DNA of 33,322 nucleotides. Source: Salaquimonas sp. (GTDB lineage: Bacteria; Pseudomonadota; Alphaproteobacteria; Rhizobiales; Rhizobiaceae). Within the stretch, counting starts at the first letter, position 1, and each line of letters starts with the position of its first letter. The translations under genes were made by a program, and so were the position numbers. The stretch is taken from positions 1-33,322 of the forward strand of contig JAJDOK010000002.1 of assembly GCA_022340185.1 (NCBI GenBank), given 5' to 3'. Below, piece after piece: positions 1 to 8,309 of this stretch. The notes beneath the pieces were generated by a model, which saw only the letters and a program-made list of their open reading frames with translations, was not told the DNA's origin and made no database searches.

Positions 1-2
1 AG

Positions 3-458
3 GCCGTCGGCCGCAACATCCTGACCATGATCGGCGGACAGGTCGGCGGCGGCATCGGCGCGGCGGTGGCCAGCGGCGTCGCCAGTTCCGAAATCCGCGC
101 CGAGGGCGACATCAAGGGAACCTGGCAGATCACCGACGGCAGTCCGAATTGCGCCTGCCAGCTTGCGATCGGCGGCCTGTGGAAAATCCAGGGCAAGGGC
201 AATGACGGTGGTTCGATCAAGACCGTCGGTTGCGCCAATCCTGCCGTCAAGCGCGTCGCCAACTGGGCGCTGGGCTATTCGTTCACCGGCTACGATGCGA
301 AGTTCGAGTTGAAGGCGAAAGACAATCGCACCGTGCTCGCCACATTGAACCGTGACGGCATCCACTACTTCTCCGGCACGCTGGCCGACGGCACGCCGGT
401 CGTCGTGTGGCGCAGCGGACAGAACTATTCGAGCTTCAAGAAATCCGCCGCCCAATAG
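3..458 (+). CDS. Inh/Omp19-like protease-inhibitor-domain protein, 5' partial
   Basis: The reading frame is open to the left edge, so the true start lies outside the window; the ATG at 27 is probably internal. The visible protein has a glycine-rich stretch (GGQVGGGIGAAVASG), possibly a glycine-zipper membrane segment, followed by a domain of about 95 residues. That domain carries GTWQITDG, a Cys-Ala-Cys, a later Gly-Cys, a VANWAL core and a closing DGTPVVVWR. This order resembles the AprI/Inh and Omp19 beta-barrel inhibitor domain, in which a disulfide joins two cysteines and the family inhibits metalloproteases or serves as an outer-membrane lipoprotein. Lipobox and signal peptide would lie upstream and cannot be seen. 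It faces the SH3 gene with 27 bp between stops. The family call is from pattern only. Confidence 0.55.
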   Translation, partial: AVGRNILTMIGGQVGGGIGAAVASGVASSEIRAEGDIKGTWQITDGSPNCACQLAIGGLWKIQGKGNDGGSIKTVGCANPAVKRVANWALGYSFTGYDAKFELKAKDNRTVLATLNRDGIHYFSGTLADGTPVVVWRSGQNYSSFKKSAAQ

Positions 459-485
459 GGCCGGCACCCATCAGGACTGACGGCT

Positions 486-965
486 TCACTTTGAAAGCTG
501 GTACTGGACGACCGCGCGCTTTTGCTGCAGCGCCCGCCATTGCCGGTCGGGGCCGAAAAGCCACGGCCGGTCGCGGGAGCGGGTATTGTCGATCGGGCTG
601 CCATATTCGGGCAGCCAGTGCGGGCGATAGTCGGGACGTACCGCGAGCTGGATCGTCACCGTGGTACCGTAGCCCGGCAGGCCTGACGCATAACCCGACC
701 TGCCGACGCCTGGCAGGCTATTGTCCAGGTAGCGCGCGCTGATCCAGCCGGTCCTGGCACGCCAGCTGATCCGGCACCAGCTTCGCCGCGTCGTGCATTC
801 ATGCACCGCCACACCCGTGCCACGCGGCACGACGGCGAGGATGCGGTGGCGTGTTCCCGGACCCGCCCGCAGATTGACGTCACCCGTCGTCACCTCGGCC
901 TGCACCGGCCTGGCCAAGGCCAGAAGAGCCAATGTGGTCGCCAGACCTGAAAATCCATTTCGCAC
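486..965 (-). CDS. Secreted SH3-domain (SH3_3-type) protein
   Basis: A 159-residue exported protein. I chose the GTG at 965 because AGGAG sits 8 nt upstream (974-978) and the protein then opens with a short positive end (VRNGF), a hydrophobic run (LATTLALLALA) and a cleavage site near PVQA/E, a classic Sec signal peptide. The ATG at 992 has no ribosome site. Residues about 26-80 read VNLRAGPGTRHRILAVVPRG...GWISARYL, the pattern of bacterial SH3 type 3 domains, which bind cell-wall or protein ligands in the periplasm. The C-terminal half is rich in Pro, Arg and Tyr with no family I recognise. It lies 96 bp downstream of thyA on the same strand, but the different functions and the gap argue against a shared role. 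Confidence 0.8.
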   Translation of the reverse strand: MRNGFSGLATTLALLALARPVQAEVTTGDVNLRAGPGTRHRILAVVPRGTGVAVHECTTRRSWCRISWRARTGWISARYLDNSLPGVGRSGYASGLPGYGTTVTIQLAVRPDYRPHWLPEYGSPIDNTRSRDRPWLFGPDRQWRALQQKRAVVQYQLSK

Positions 966-1061
966 GGGCAACGCTCCTGCACCCCGGTCCATGATCGATA
1001 AACCAATATGAGGATTTCGGCGGTGTACGTCAGTGATCGGGATCAAAGGTGATCAAGGCAA

Positions 1062-1856
1062 TCAAACCGCGATCGGCGCGCGGATCGTCGGCGCGGCTTC
1101 ATAGCCGACCAGTTCGAAATCCTGTGGCGTGAAGCCGAAGATGTCCTTGACCGCCGGATTGATCTTCATCACCGGCAGCGGCCCGGGCCGGCGCTTGAGC
1201 TGCTCGCGCGCCTGCTCGAAATGGTTGGCGTAAAGATGCGCGTCGCCCAGCGTGTGGATGAATTCGCCCGGCTGAAGTCCCGTCACCTGCGCCAGCATCT
1301 GCGTCAGCAGCGCGTAGGAGGCGATGTTGAACGGCACGCCGAGAAAGATGTCGGCCGAGCGCTGGTAAAGCTGGCAGGACAATTTGCCCTTGGCGACATG
1401 AAACTGGAACAGGCAATGACACGGCGGCAGCGCCATCTCGTCGACCTGCGCCGGGTTCCAGGCCGTCACGATATGACGGCGCGAATTCGGATTGGTTTTC
1501 AGTTCTTCGACAAGGCGCGCGATCTGGTCGATCTGGCCGCCATTCCCGTTGGGCCACGAGCGCCATTGCCGGCCATAGACGGGTCCCAGATCGCCCTTCT
1601 CGTCGGCCCATTCATCCCAGATCGTCACACCGTGCCCGTGCAGATAGCCGATATTGGTGTCGCCCTTCAGGAACCATAAAAGTTCGACGATGATCGATTT
1701 GAGATGCAGCTTCTTGGTCGTCAGCACCGGAAAGCCCTCGGCCAGATCGAAACGCATTTGGTGGCCGAAGATGGCGCGCGTGCCGGTGCCGGTGCGATCG
1801 CCACGGTCGGTGCCTTCGTCCATCACTTTCTGCAGAAGATCGAGATATTGCCGCAT
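1062..1856 (-). CDS. thyA: Thymidylate synthase
   Basis: Makes dTMP from dUMP using 5,10-methylene-tetrahydrofolate, in the cytoplasm. The ATG at 1856 gives 264 residues beginning [11 protein letters not shown], the same length as E. coli ThyA; the frame stays open further upstream but that extension is not family-like. The catalytic cysteine is visible as [12 protein letters not shown] (Cys146), the phosphate-binding arginines as SRRHIV (126-127), and the substrate motifs FNIASYALL and GDAHLYANH are intact. The product should be fully active. It is 131 bp downstream of cfa on the same strand. In many relatives folA follows thyA; here the next gene is an SH3 protein and no folA is present in the window. 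Confidence 0.97.
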   Translation of the reverse strand: MRQYLDLLQKVMDEGTDRGDRTGTGTRAIFGHQMRFDLAEGFPVLTTKKLHLKSIIVELLWFLKGDTNIGYLHGHGVTIWDEWADEKGDLGPVYGRQWRSWPNGNGGQIDQIARLVEELKTNPNSRRHIVTAWNPAQVDEMALPPCHCLFQFHVAKGKLSCQLYQRSADIFLGVPFNIASYALLTQMLAQVTGLQPGEFIHTLGDAHLYANHFEQAREQLKRRPGPLPVMKINPAVKDIFGFTPQDFELVGYEAAPTIRAPIAV

Positions 1857-1947
1857 GCAAGATTTCCGATTCGTCTCCAGTGAAGATAGCGGTTCTACAA
1901 ACACCGCGACATAGCCCATGCTGCTTTCCACAAGCGCGTGCCGCTTG

Positions 1948-1961
1948 CCCCGCTTGCGGGG
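1948..1961 (-). other. GC hairpin in the cfa-thyA gap
   Basis: CCCCG-CTTG-CGGGG forms a 5-bp stem with a 4-nt loop between the cfa stop and the thyA start. The sequence CCCGCTTGCGGGGGAGAAGG is a common intergenic motif in rhizobial genomes. No T-run follows on either strand, so it is a weak terminator candidate at best and may simply be a repeat remnant. Confidence 0.3.
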
Positions 1962-1987
1962 GAGAAGGACCGGAGTGCTCAGCTTCT

Positions 1988-3253
1988 TCAAATCACAAGA
2001 TCGAGTTCCTTTTCGCGCGCCAGATATTCGCGTTGCTTGTCGATGATGTAGTCGCGCTGCAGCGGCACCGCGTCTCGCTTGCGTGACAATTGCATGTGGA
2101 AGACATGCTGCGAGCCGGTGCGGAACATCATCTCCGCGCTGATCAGGTAGAACTCCCACATCCGCGCGAAGCGCTCGTCATAGAGTTCGACCACCTTGTC
2201 TCGGTTCTTCTCGAAGCGCTCGCACCAGTGGCGCAGCGTGTAGGCGTAGTGCAGGCGCAGGAATTCCAGATCGAGGCACCACAGATGCTTGCGCTCGATC
2301 ACCTCGAACACCTCCGACAGCGCCGGCGAATAGGCGCCGGGGAAGATGTATTTGCGGTACCACGGGCTTGCGGTTCCCGGCGGGCTCATATGGCCGATGG
2401 AATGCAGCAGCATCACCCCGTCATCGGGCATCAACGCGTTCACCTGGTCGAAGAACTCGTCATAGTGATGCACGCCGACATGTTCGAACATGCCAATCGA
2501 GACGATCCGGTCGAACGGACCGGTCACGTCGCGATAGTCCTTCAGTTCGAAGCGCACGCGATTGTCGAGGCCCATCTCCTTCGCGCGCCTGCTGGCCAGT
2601 TCCTGCTGTTCCTTCGACAGCGTGACGCCGGTGACCTCGACGTCTTCGAGTTGCGCCAGATACAGCGCCATGTCGCCCCAGCCGCAGCCGATGTCGAGCA
2701 CGCGCTGGCCGGGCTTCAAATCCATTTTCGAGGCGATCAGGCGCAGCTTGTTGCGCTGCGCGTCTTCCAGCGACTCGCTCGCGGATCGGAAATAGGCGCA
2801 GGAATAGAGCAGGTTCTTGTCGAGGAAGAGTTTGTAGAGTTCGTTGCCGATGTCGTAATGGTGCGCGACATTCTTCTGCGCCTCGCCCTTGCGGTTCGAC
2901 TGCTGCACTTTTCTGAGAAGCATCTTGACCCGGTAGAGCGCCTTCTGGATCGGCAGATCGGCGAGCGAATAGCGATTGGCCGAAAACAGCACCAGGAAAT
3001 CGCGGATCGTCGAACATTCCTCGAAGGTCACGCCGCCATCCATATAGGCTTCGCCCATATTGAGTTCCGGGTTGAAAACCAGCTTGTGATAGAGCCGCGT
3101 GTCATGGACGCGCATGAGCACCGGCTTCAGCGGTTCGCCGTCCGGTCCATCCATGCCCGATCCGGAAAAGACGTGGCGCTGGCCTGACGCGTCGATCACG
3201 GTCAGTTCGCCCCGTTTGATGAAGGATTTCAGCATCCGGTCGAGCGGAAACAT
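1988..3253 (-). CDS. cfa: Cyclopropane-fatty-acyl-phospholipid synthase, copy 1
   Basis: Transfers a methylene from S-adenosylmethionine to cis double bonds of membrane phospholipid acyl chains, making cyclopropane fatty acids at the inner membrane. The 421-residue protein has the usual N-terminal lipid-binding domain, then [15 protein letters not shown], a YSCAYF cysteine, the SAM loop [27 protein letters not shown] and [10 protein letters not shown], in family order. ATG 3253 has GAGG 7 nt upstream. The C-terminal [18 protein letters not shown] is shared with the second copy at 8310-9563, and so are long nucleotide stretches. The two are paralogues in the same orientation about 6.3 kb apart. 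Both look catalytically intact. Confidence 0.93.
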   Translation of the reverse strand: MFPLDRMLKSFIKRGELTVIDASGQRHVFSGSGMDGPDGEPLKPVLMRVHDTRLYHKLVFNPELNMGEAYMDGGVTFEECSTIRDFLVLFSANRYSLADLPIQKALYRVKMLLRKVQQSNRKGEAQKNVAHHYDIGNELYKLFLDKNLLYSCAYFRSASESLEDAQRNKLRLIASKMDLKPGQRVLDIGCGWGDMALYLAQLEDVEVTGVTLSKEQQELASRRAKEMGLDNRVRFELKDYRDVTGPFDRIVSIGMFEHVGVHHYDEFFDQVNALMPDDGVMLLHSIGHMSPPGTASPWYRKYIFPGAYSPALSEVFEVIERKHLWCLDLEFLRLHYAYTLRHWCERFEKNRDKVVELYDERFARMWEFYLISAEMMFRTGSQHVFHMQLSRKRDAVPLQRDYIIDKQREYLAREKELDLVI

Positions 3254-3407
3254 CGGCTAACCTCGCCAATTACGGTCATTCACCTGCCGCCGCCTTTTAC
3301 TGCACGGCAACCCCCTCTAGCCGATTTGGCGGACGAATGCGACGCCCGTTCACTGACGAATGTCGGGATCGGTTTTCCCGGGTGAACGGCGAAAGAATGG
3401 AAAGCTC

Positions 3408-3869
3408 TTATTCCAGCACCTTGGGCCAGTTGGTGTCGGCCTTGGATATGTTGCCGGCGGTATCCTTGCGCCACAACTGGCGTACCCCGGACGAGAAATT
3501 GAGGTAGAGCTTGTCATTAACGACCGTGAACGCTTCCGGCACGGTCGAGGCAGTCGCACCCTGCGCCACCGCATAGGCGCAATAGCCGCCATATTGCGGT
3601 GCATATTTTTCCGGGTTCTCGACAAATGCCGCCTTGTTTGCCTCCGAAGCAAAGCGCCAGGTCGCACCCTTCCACGATGCGGTGATCGCTTCCGAACCGG
3701 CGACCGGCTTGTCCTCGGTGAAATAGGCGACCGGATCATAGCCGTTGATCGCCACGCCCGGAATCTCGCCGGTGTAGATCTCAGCCTCTCCGGCGAAAAC
3801 CGCGGATGCGCTTGCCAAGACAAGCGCCAGTACGATCGCAGCGATACGGACAAGACGTGCCAAAGCCAT
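3408..3869 (-). CDS. Exported YHS-domain protein
   Basis: The ATG at 3869 has GGGGAG upstream and yields 153 residues with a Sec signal peptide (hydrophobic residues about 6-24, cleavage near AVFA/G at 26). Residues about 40-104 form a YHS domain: GYDPVAYF at 43-50, ATWRFASEANKAAFVENPEKYAPQYGGYCAYAVAQG. YHS domains are small modules seen in metal-handling proteins and often start with this GYDPVAYF motif; the sequence suggests a periplasmic metal- or redox-related role, but the substrate is unknown. It is divergent from the RND efflux genes (178-bp shared upstream region) and lies upstream of cfa copy 1, 154 bp away. Confidence 0.85.
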   Translation of the reverse strand: MALARLVRIAAIVLALVLASASAVFAGEAEIYTGEIPGVAINGYDPVAYFTEDKPVAGSEAITASWKGATWRFASEANKAAFVENPEKYAPQYGGYCAYAVAQGATASTVPEAFTVVNDKLYLNFSSGVRQLWRKDTAGNISKADTNWPKVLE

Positions 3870-3942
3870 GTAGGTCTCCCCTGTTCGCACTGAAGGCCAG
3901 ACTGGCAAAGCCGCTCTTCACCTGCCACACAACTCGCCGTGA

Positions 3943-3957
3943 GTGAAGTCATTTCAC
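3943..3957. promoter_or_regulatory. Short inverted repeat in the YHS/RND divergent region
   Basis: GTGAA-N5-TTCAC lies midway between the divergent YHS gene and the RND adaptor gene, where an operator would be expected. A repeated CGCCGTG also flanks it (3935-3941 and 3957-3963). The arms are only 5 bp and no regulator gene is adjacent, so this is a tentative candidate. Confidence 0.25.
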
Positions 3958-4047
3958 GCCGTGCTGACTTTACGGCAAGCTGTGTTGCGGCCGTCATCGC
4001 TTGCAGATATCTTCCGCCGACCTGTTGGCTGCGGAGGGTAGGCGCGA

Positions 4048-5130
4048 ATGAAGGCTTCTTGGAAGCTGGCTGCGGTGGGACTGGCGCTCATCCTTGCCGG
4101 ATGCAACGAGGAAAAGGCTCCGCAAAAGGCTGAAATCCGCCCCGTACGCACAACAATCGTCGAACTCAAGCCCATCGAGAACGACAACAGCGCAGTCGGC
4201 GAGGTCGCACCGCGTTACGAAAGCGATCTGGGCTTCCGCGTATCGGGCAAGCTGATCTCGCGCCCGGTCGACGTCGGCGACACGGTCAAGAAGGGCGACC
4301 TTCTCGCCAAGCTCGAGGAGCAGGACTTCTCCAACCGGCTGAGATCGGCCAAGGCCGATGTCGATTCGGCCGAAGCGGTGCTGACCGAAGCGAAGAATGC
4401 CGAGGAACGCCAGAAGCAATTGCTGACCAACGGCACGACGACGCGAGCCAATTACGACGCCGCCTTCAAGAACCTCAACGCCGCCCAGGCCCAGCTCGAA
4501 GCCGCCAAGGCCAACTATCAGCTCGCTTCCGATCAGCTCGAATACACGGAACTCAAGGCCGATTTCGACGGCATCGTGACCGGTGTCGGCGCCGAAAATG
4601 GCCAGATCGTCTCGGCCGGCCAGATGGTGGTCAAGCTCGCGCGGCCGGAGGTGAAGGAAGCCATCTTCTCGATCCCAGAAGCTGCCTTCGTCAACCTGCC
4701 GAAGGACCTGCCGGAGGTCGTCATTTCGCTGCTCAGCGACACCAAGATTTCGACGACCGGCACAATCCGCGAGGTCTCCCCGGTCGCGGACCCGGCAACC
4801 CGCACCTACAAGGCCAAGGTCACGCTCAACGACCCGCCGCCGCAAATGCGCTTCGGCTCCAGCGTTGTCGGCCATCTGAGGTCCCGTTCCGAGCCGGTCA
4901 TCGTGCTGCCCGGTTCCGCCCTGTTTGACGAGGAAGGCAAGCCGGCCGTCTGGCGCTTCGACGCCGCTTCCGGCACCGTTTCGCTCGTGCCGGTCACGGT
5001 CGACCGCTACGAGACCGACCGCGTCATCCTCTCAAGCGGCCTCGAAAAGGGCGACATTGTCGTGACCGCCGGCGTGAACCGGCTGCGCGAGGGCCAGCAT
5101 GTGCGCCTCGACGAAGGAGCCGCGAAGTGA
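4048..5130 (+). CDS. RND efflux periplasmic adaptor, lipoprotein (HlyD/AcrA family)
   Basis: The membrane fusion protein of a tripartite efflux pump. The 360-residue product starts at ATG 4048, with GGAGG about 10 nt upstream. It has a lipoprotein signal with lipobox LAGC and the acylated cysteine at 19. Then come a half-lipoyl domain (LGFRVSGKLISRPVDVGDTVKKGDLLAKLEEQDF), an Ala/Glu-rich alpha hairpin (about 95-160), the second lipoyl half (LKADFDGIVTGVGAENGQIVSAGQ), a beta barrel and a membrane-proximal domain ending EGQHVRLDEG. Its stop overlaps the pump start by 4 nt, so the two are translationally coupled. The class resembles adaptors of AcrB-type drug pumps; the actual substrate cannot be read from sequence. 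Confidence 0.9.
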   Translation: MKASWKLAAVGLALILAGCNEEKAPQKAEIRPVRTTIVELKPIENDNSAVGEVAPRYESDLGFRVSGKLISRPVDVGDTVKKGDLLAKLEEQDFSNRLRSAKADVDSAEAVLTEAKNAEERQKQLLTNGTTTRANYDAAFKNLNAAQAQLEAAKANYQLASDQLEYTELKADFDGIVTGVGAENGQIVSAGQMVVKLARPEVKEAIFSIPEAAFVNLPKDLPEVVISLLSDTKISTTGTIREVSPVADPATRTYKAKVTLNDPPPQMRFGSSVVGHLRSRSEPVIVLPGSALFDEEGKPAVWRFDAASGTVSLVPVTVDRYETDRVILSSGLEKGDIVVTAGVNRLREGQHVRLDEGAAK

Positions 5131-8100
5131 GCGGCACGGAAGACAAGAGCGACCAGCAACCGGACTTCAGCGACGAACCGGAACCGGCGGGTTTCAACCT
5201 GTCGAACTGGGCACTGCATCACCGCAGCTTCGTCATCTACCTGATGATCATTTCCGCGGTCGCGGGATTTTGGGCCTATGGCAATCTCGGGCGCGAGGAA
5301 GACCCGCCCTTCACGATCAAGGTGATGGTCGTCAAGACGCTGTGGCCGGGCGCCACCACGCTCGAGACCGTCGACCAGGTGACCGACCGCATCGAGAAGA
5401 AACTCGAGGAACTGCCCTATCTCGACTACACCCGCTCCTACACCAAGCCGGGCGAATCCGTCGTCTTCGTCACGCTCAAGGACACGGTAGACGCCGCCGC
5501 AGTACCGGATTTGTGGTACCAGGTCCGCAAGAAGATATCCGACATCAAGCAGACCTTTCCCTCCGGCGTCGTGGGCCCGTTCTTCAACGACGAATTCGGC
5601 GATACCTATTCGCTCATCTATGCGCTGACCTCCGATGGCTTCACCCATCGCGAGATGCGCGATTATGCCGAGGCGGTACGTACCGGGCTGCTCGGCGTCC
5701 CCGACGTCGCCAAGGTCGACCTCATCGGCGTGCAGGAGGAGAAGGTCTATCTGGAATTCTCCACCCTCCAGGTCGCGGCCCTCGGCCTCGATCTCGAAAC
5801 GCTGATCTCCTCCCTGCAGGCGCAGAACGCGATCGTGCCGAGCGGAACGGTCGACGCCGGACCGGAACGCATCGCCATCCGCGTGTCGGGCCAGTTCGCC
5901 TCGGAAGAAAGCCTCGAGCAGATCAATTTCCGCGCCGGCGACCGCTTCATCCGCCTGAGCGATATCGCCAGGGTGCGCCGAACCTATGTCGATCCGCCCA
6001 CCGCGATGTTCCGCTACAATGGCGAGCCGGCGATCGGCCTTGCCATCTCCATGACATCGGGCGGCGACGTGCTGGCGCTCGGTGAGCACATCAAGGAAAA
6101 GGTCGACCAACTGGTCTCCGACCTGCCGATCGGCCTCGACCTCAGCCTTGTCGCCGACCAGCCGCATGTCGTCGAGGAAGCCGTCGGCGAATTCACCAAG
6201 TCGCTGATGGAGGCGGTGGCCATCGTCCTGGCGGTCAGCTTCTTCGCGCTCGGCTGGCGCCCGGGCGTCGTCGTCGCCATCGCTATCCCGCTGGTCCTCG
6301 GCATCACCTTCGTCGCGATGGATTATCTCGGCATCTCGCTGCAGCGCATCTCGCTCGGCGCGCTCATCATCGCGCTCGGCCTGCTGGTCGACGACGCCAT
6401 GATCGCTGTGGAGATGATGATCACGAAGATGGAGGAAGGCCACAGTCGCGAGCGCGCCGCGACCTACACCTATACGCTGACGGCGTTTCCGATGCTGACC
6501 GGCACGCTTGTCACGATCGCAGGTTTCGTGCCAGTGGGCTTCGCACGCTCCAGTGCGGGTGAATATTGTTTCTCGCTGTTTGCCGTGATCGCCATCGCGC
6601 TCGTTGTGTCATGGATCGTCGCCGTGCTGTTCACGCCGCTGACCGGCGTCTACCTGCTGCCGAAAAGGATGAAGGCGCACAGCGGCGGCCCGTCGCGCCT
6701 TGCAAGCCTGTTCCGCAATTCGCTCGATACGGCCATGCGCCACAGCCTGCTGGTTCTGGGTCTGACAGCACTGATCTTTGCCGCCTCGGCCTATGGCATG
6801 ACCCATGTCCAGCAGCAATTCTTCCCCAAATCCGACCGTCCCGAATTGCTGGTCGATCTCACCCTGCCACAGGGCGCGTCGATCAACGCCACCCAGCAAG
6901 TGGTCGAGCGGGTCGAGAAACTGTTCGCCGACGATCCGGACATCGATCATTGGAGCTTCTATGTCGGCCAGGGCGTGGTGCGTTTCTACCTTCCGCTTGA
7001 TACCCAGCTCGCCAACGACAATTTCGCCCAGGCCGTTGTCGTCGCCAAGGACTGGGAGGTACGCGACGATATCGCGGCACGTCTGAACAAGGCATTCGAG
7101 AACGGCTTCGAGGATGTGATGACGCGCGTAAGCCCGCTTGAGATGGGCCCGCCGGTCGGCTGGCCGCTCAAGTTCCGCATCTCGGGTCCCGATCCGATGA
7201 AGACCCGCGACCTGTCGCACGAATTCGCCCGGGTGATCGGCCAGTTCCCTGACGTCCAGAACATCAATTACGACTGGAACGAATTCTCCAAGGTCGTTCA
7301 CGTCGATGTCGACCAGGACCGGGCAAGGCAACTCGGCATTTCCTCCCAGCAGCTTTCCAACTCGATCAATGCGGTGCTGTCGGGCACGACCATCACGCAA
7401 TTGCTCGACCACACCTATCTGATCGACATTGTCGGCCGTGCCCTGCCCGATGAGCGCGCCACGCTCGACACGCTGCGCAGCCTCAACATCGCCACCGCCT
7501 CGGGCGGCAGCGTACCGCTCAGCCAGATCGCCACCCTGTCCTACGGGCTGGAGCCGCCGAAGATCTGGCGCCGCCAGCGCGAGCCGACCGTCACGGTCCA
7601 GGCCGACACCGCGCCGGGCGTCGAAGCCGCTACCGTCGTCAGGGAATTGCAGGACGCCATCGCCGCGTTCCGCGCCGAACTGCCGCCGGGCTATGCGGTC
7701 GCGATCGGCGGAACGACGGAGGACAGCGCCAAATCGCAGCGCAGCATCTTTGTCGTCTTCCCCATCATGCTGCTGCTGATGATGACGATCCTGATGATCC
7801 AGCTGCAGAGTTTCCAGCGTCTCGCCATGGTGCTGCTCACCGCGCCGCTGGCATTGATTGGCGTTGCCGGCGCGATGCTGCTCGCCAATTCCCCGATGGG
7901 CTTCGTCGCCATTCTCGGCGTCATTTCGCTGATCGGCATGGTGATCCGCAATTCGGTCATCCTGATCGCCCAGATCGACCACAATATCGATGCGGGCCAA
8001 GAGCACTGGGAAGCGGTCGTCGATGCGACCCAGCATCGCTTGCGGCCGATCCTGCTGACGGCCGCCGCCGCGATCCTCGCCATGATCCCGATCGCCTCGA

Positions 8101-8264
8101 CCGTGTTCTGGGGGCCGATGGCCTACGCCATTATGGGAGGGCTCGCGGTTGCCACCGTGCTGACACTGGTCTTCCTGCCAACGCTTTATGTCACCTGGTT
8201 CAGGATTTCGCCGCCCGACGGCAGCCCGGCCCGCTCCGAGGCACCGCAGGCCGCACCGGCCTGA
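5127..8264 (+). CDS. RND efflux transporter permease (AcrB/HAE1-like)
   Basis: A proton-driven inner-membrane pump of 1045 residues, the usual length of the hydrophobe/amphiphile efflux family. The start is GTG 5127 in a GTGA overlap with the adaptor stop; AAGGAG at 5113-5118 serves as ribosome site. It shows the duplicated layout: one N-terminal membrane helix, a large periplasmic loop, six helices, then a repeat. The proton-relay pair is present in helix 4 (GLLVDDAM, Asp422-Asp423). In helix 10 the position of AcrB Lys940 is Arg941 (MVIRNSVILI), a variant I associate with a non-AcrB subgroup that includes TriC-like pumps. No TolC-type gene is nearby, so the pump must share an outer-membrane channel encoded elsewhere. 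Substrate unknown. Confidence 0.93.
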   Translation: MSGTEDKSDQQPDFSDEPEPAGFNLSNWALHHRSFVIYLMIISAVAGFWAYGNLGREEDPPFTIKVMVVKTLWPGATTLETVDQVTDRIEKKLEELPYLDYTRSYTKPGESVVFVTLKDTVDAAAVPDLWYQVRKKISDIKQTFPSGVVGPFFNDEFGDTYSLIYALTSDGFTHREMRDYAEAVRTGLLGVPDVAKVDLIGVQEEKVYLEFSTLQVAALGLDLETLISSLQAQNAIVPSGTVDAGPERIAIRVSGQFASEESLEQINFRAGDRFIRLSDIARVRRTYVDPPTAMFRYNGEPAIGLAISMTSGGDVLALGEHIKEKVDQLVSDLPIGLDLSLVADQPHVVEEAVGEFTKSLMEAVAIVLAVSFFALGWRPGVVVAIAIPLVLGITFVAMDYLGISLQRISLGALIIALGLLVDDAMIAVEMMITKMEEGHSRERAATYTYTLTAFPMLTGTLVTIAGFVPVGFARSSAGEYCFSLFAVIAIALVVSWIVAVLFTPLTGVYLLPKRMKAHSGGPSRLASLFRNSLDTAMRHSLLVLGLTALIFAASAYGMTHVQQQFFPKSDRPELLVDLTLPQGASINATQQVVERVEKLFADDPDIDHWSFYVGQGVVRFYLPLDTQLANDNFAQAVVVAKDWEVRDDIAARLNKAFENGFEDVMTRVSPLEMGPPVGWPLKFRISGPDPMKTRDLSHEFARVIGQFPDVQNINYDWNEFSKVVHVDVDQDRARQLGISSQQLSNSINAVLSGTTITQLLDHTYLIDIVGRALPDERATLDTLRSLNIATASGGSVPLSQIATLSYGLEPPKIWRRQREPTVTVQADTAPGVEAATVVRELQDAIAAFRAELPPGYAVAIGGTTEDSAKSQRSIFVVFPIMLLLMMTILMIQLQSFQRLAMVLLTAPLALIGVAGAMLLANSPMGFVAILGVISLIGMVIRNSVILIAQIDHNIDAGQEHWEAVVDATQHRLRPILLTAAAAILAMIPIASTVFWGPMAYAIMGGLAVATVLTLVFLPTLYVTWFRISPPDGSPARSEAPQAAPA

Positions 8265-8309
8265 TCAAGCGAGTATCGGTTGCGGTGTAAGTCAGCGAAT
8301 TGAGGGAAC

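Noticed and set aside
2090..3187. A 365-codon open frame on the plus strand opposite cfa copy 1
   Set aside because: The His/Val/Glu/Arg-rich composition is typical of the reverse complement of a GC-rich gene, and the frame mirrors cfa exactly. A similar shadow opposite cfa copy 2 (8574-9545) is rejected for the same reason.
4048..5130. Possibility that the RND adaptor and the EmrA adaptor are recent duplicates
   Set aside because: One is a lipoprotein of the AcrA type and the other is helix-anchored of the EmrA type, with different motifs; they are only distantly related.
5007..8036. Long minus-strand frames opposite the RND pump (5007-6443 and 6609-8036)
   Set aside because: Compositional shadows of a long GC-rich gene, rich in Asp, His, Arg and Gln with no domain.
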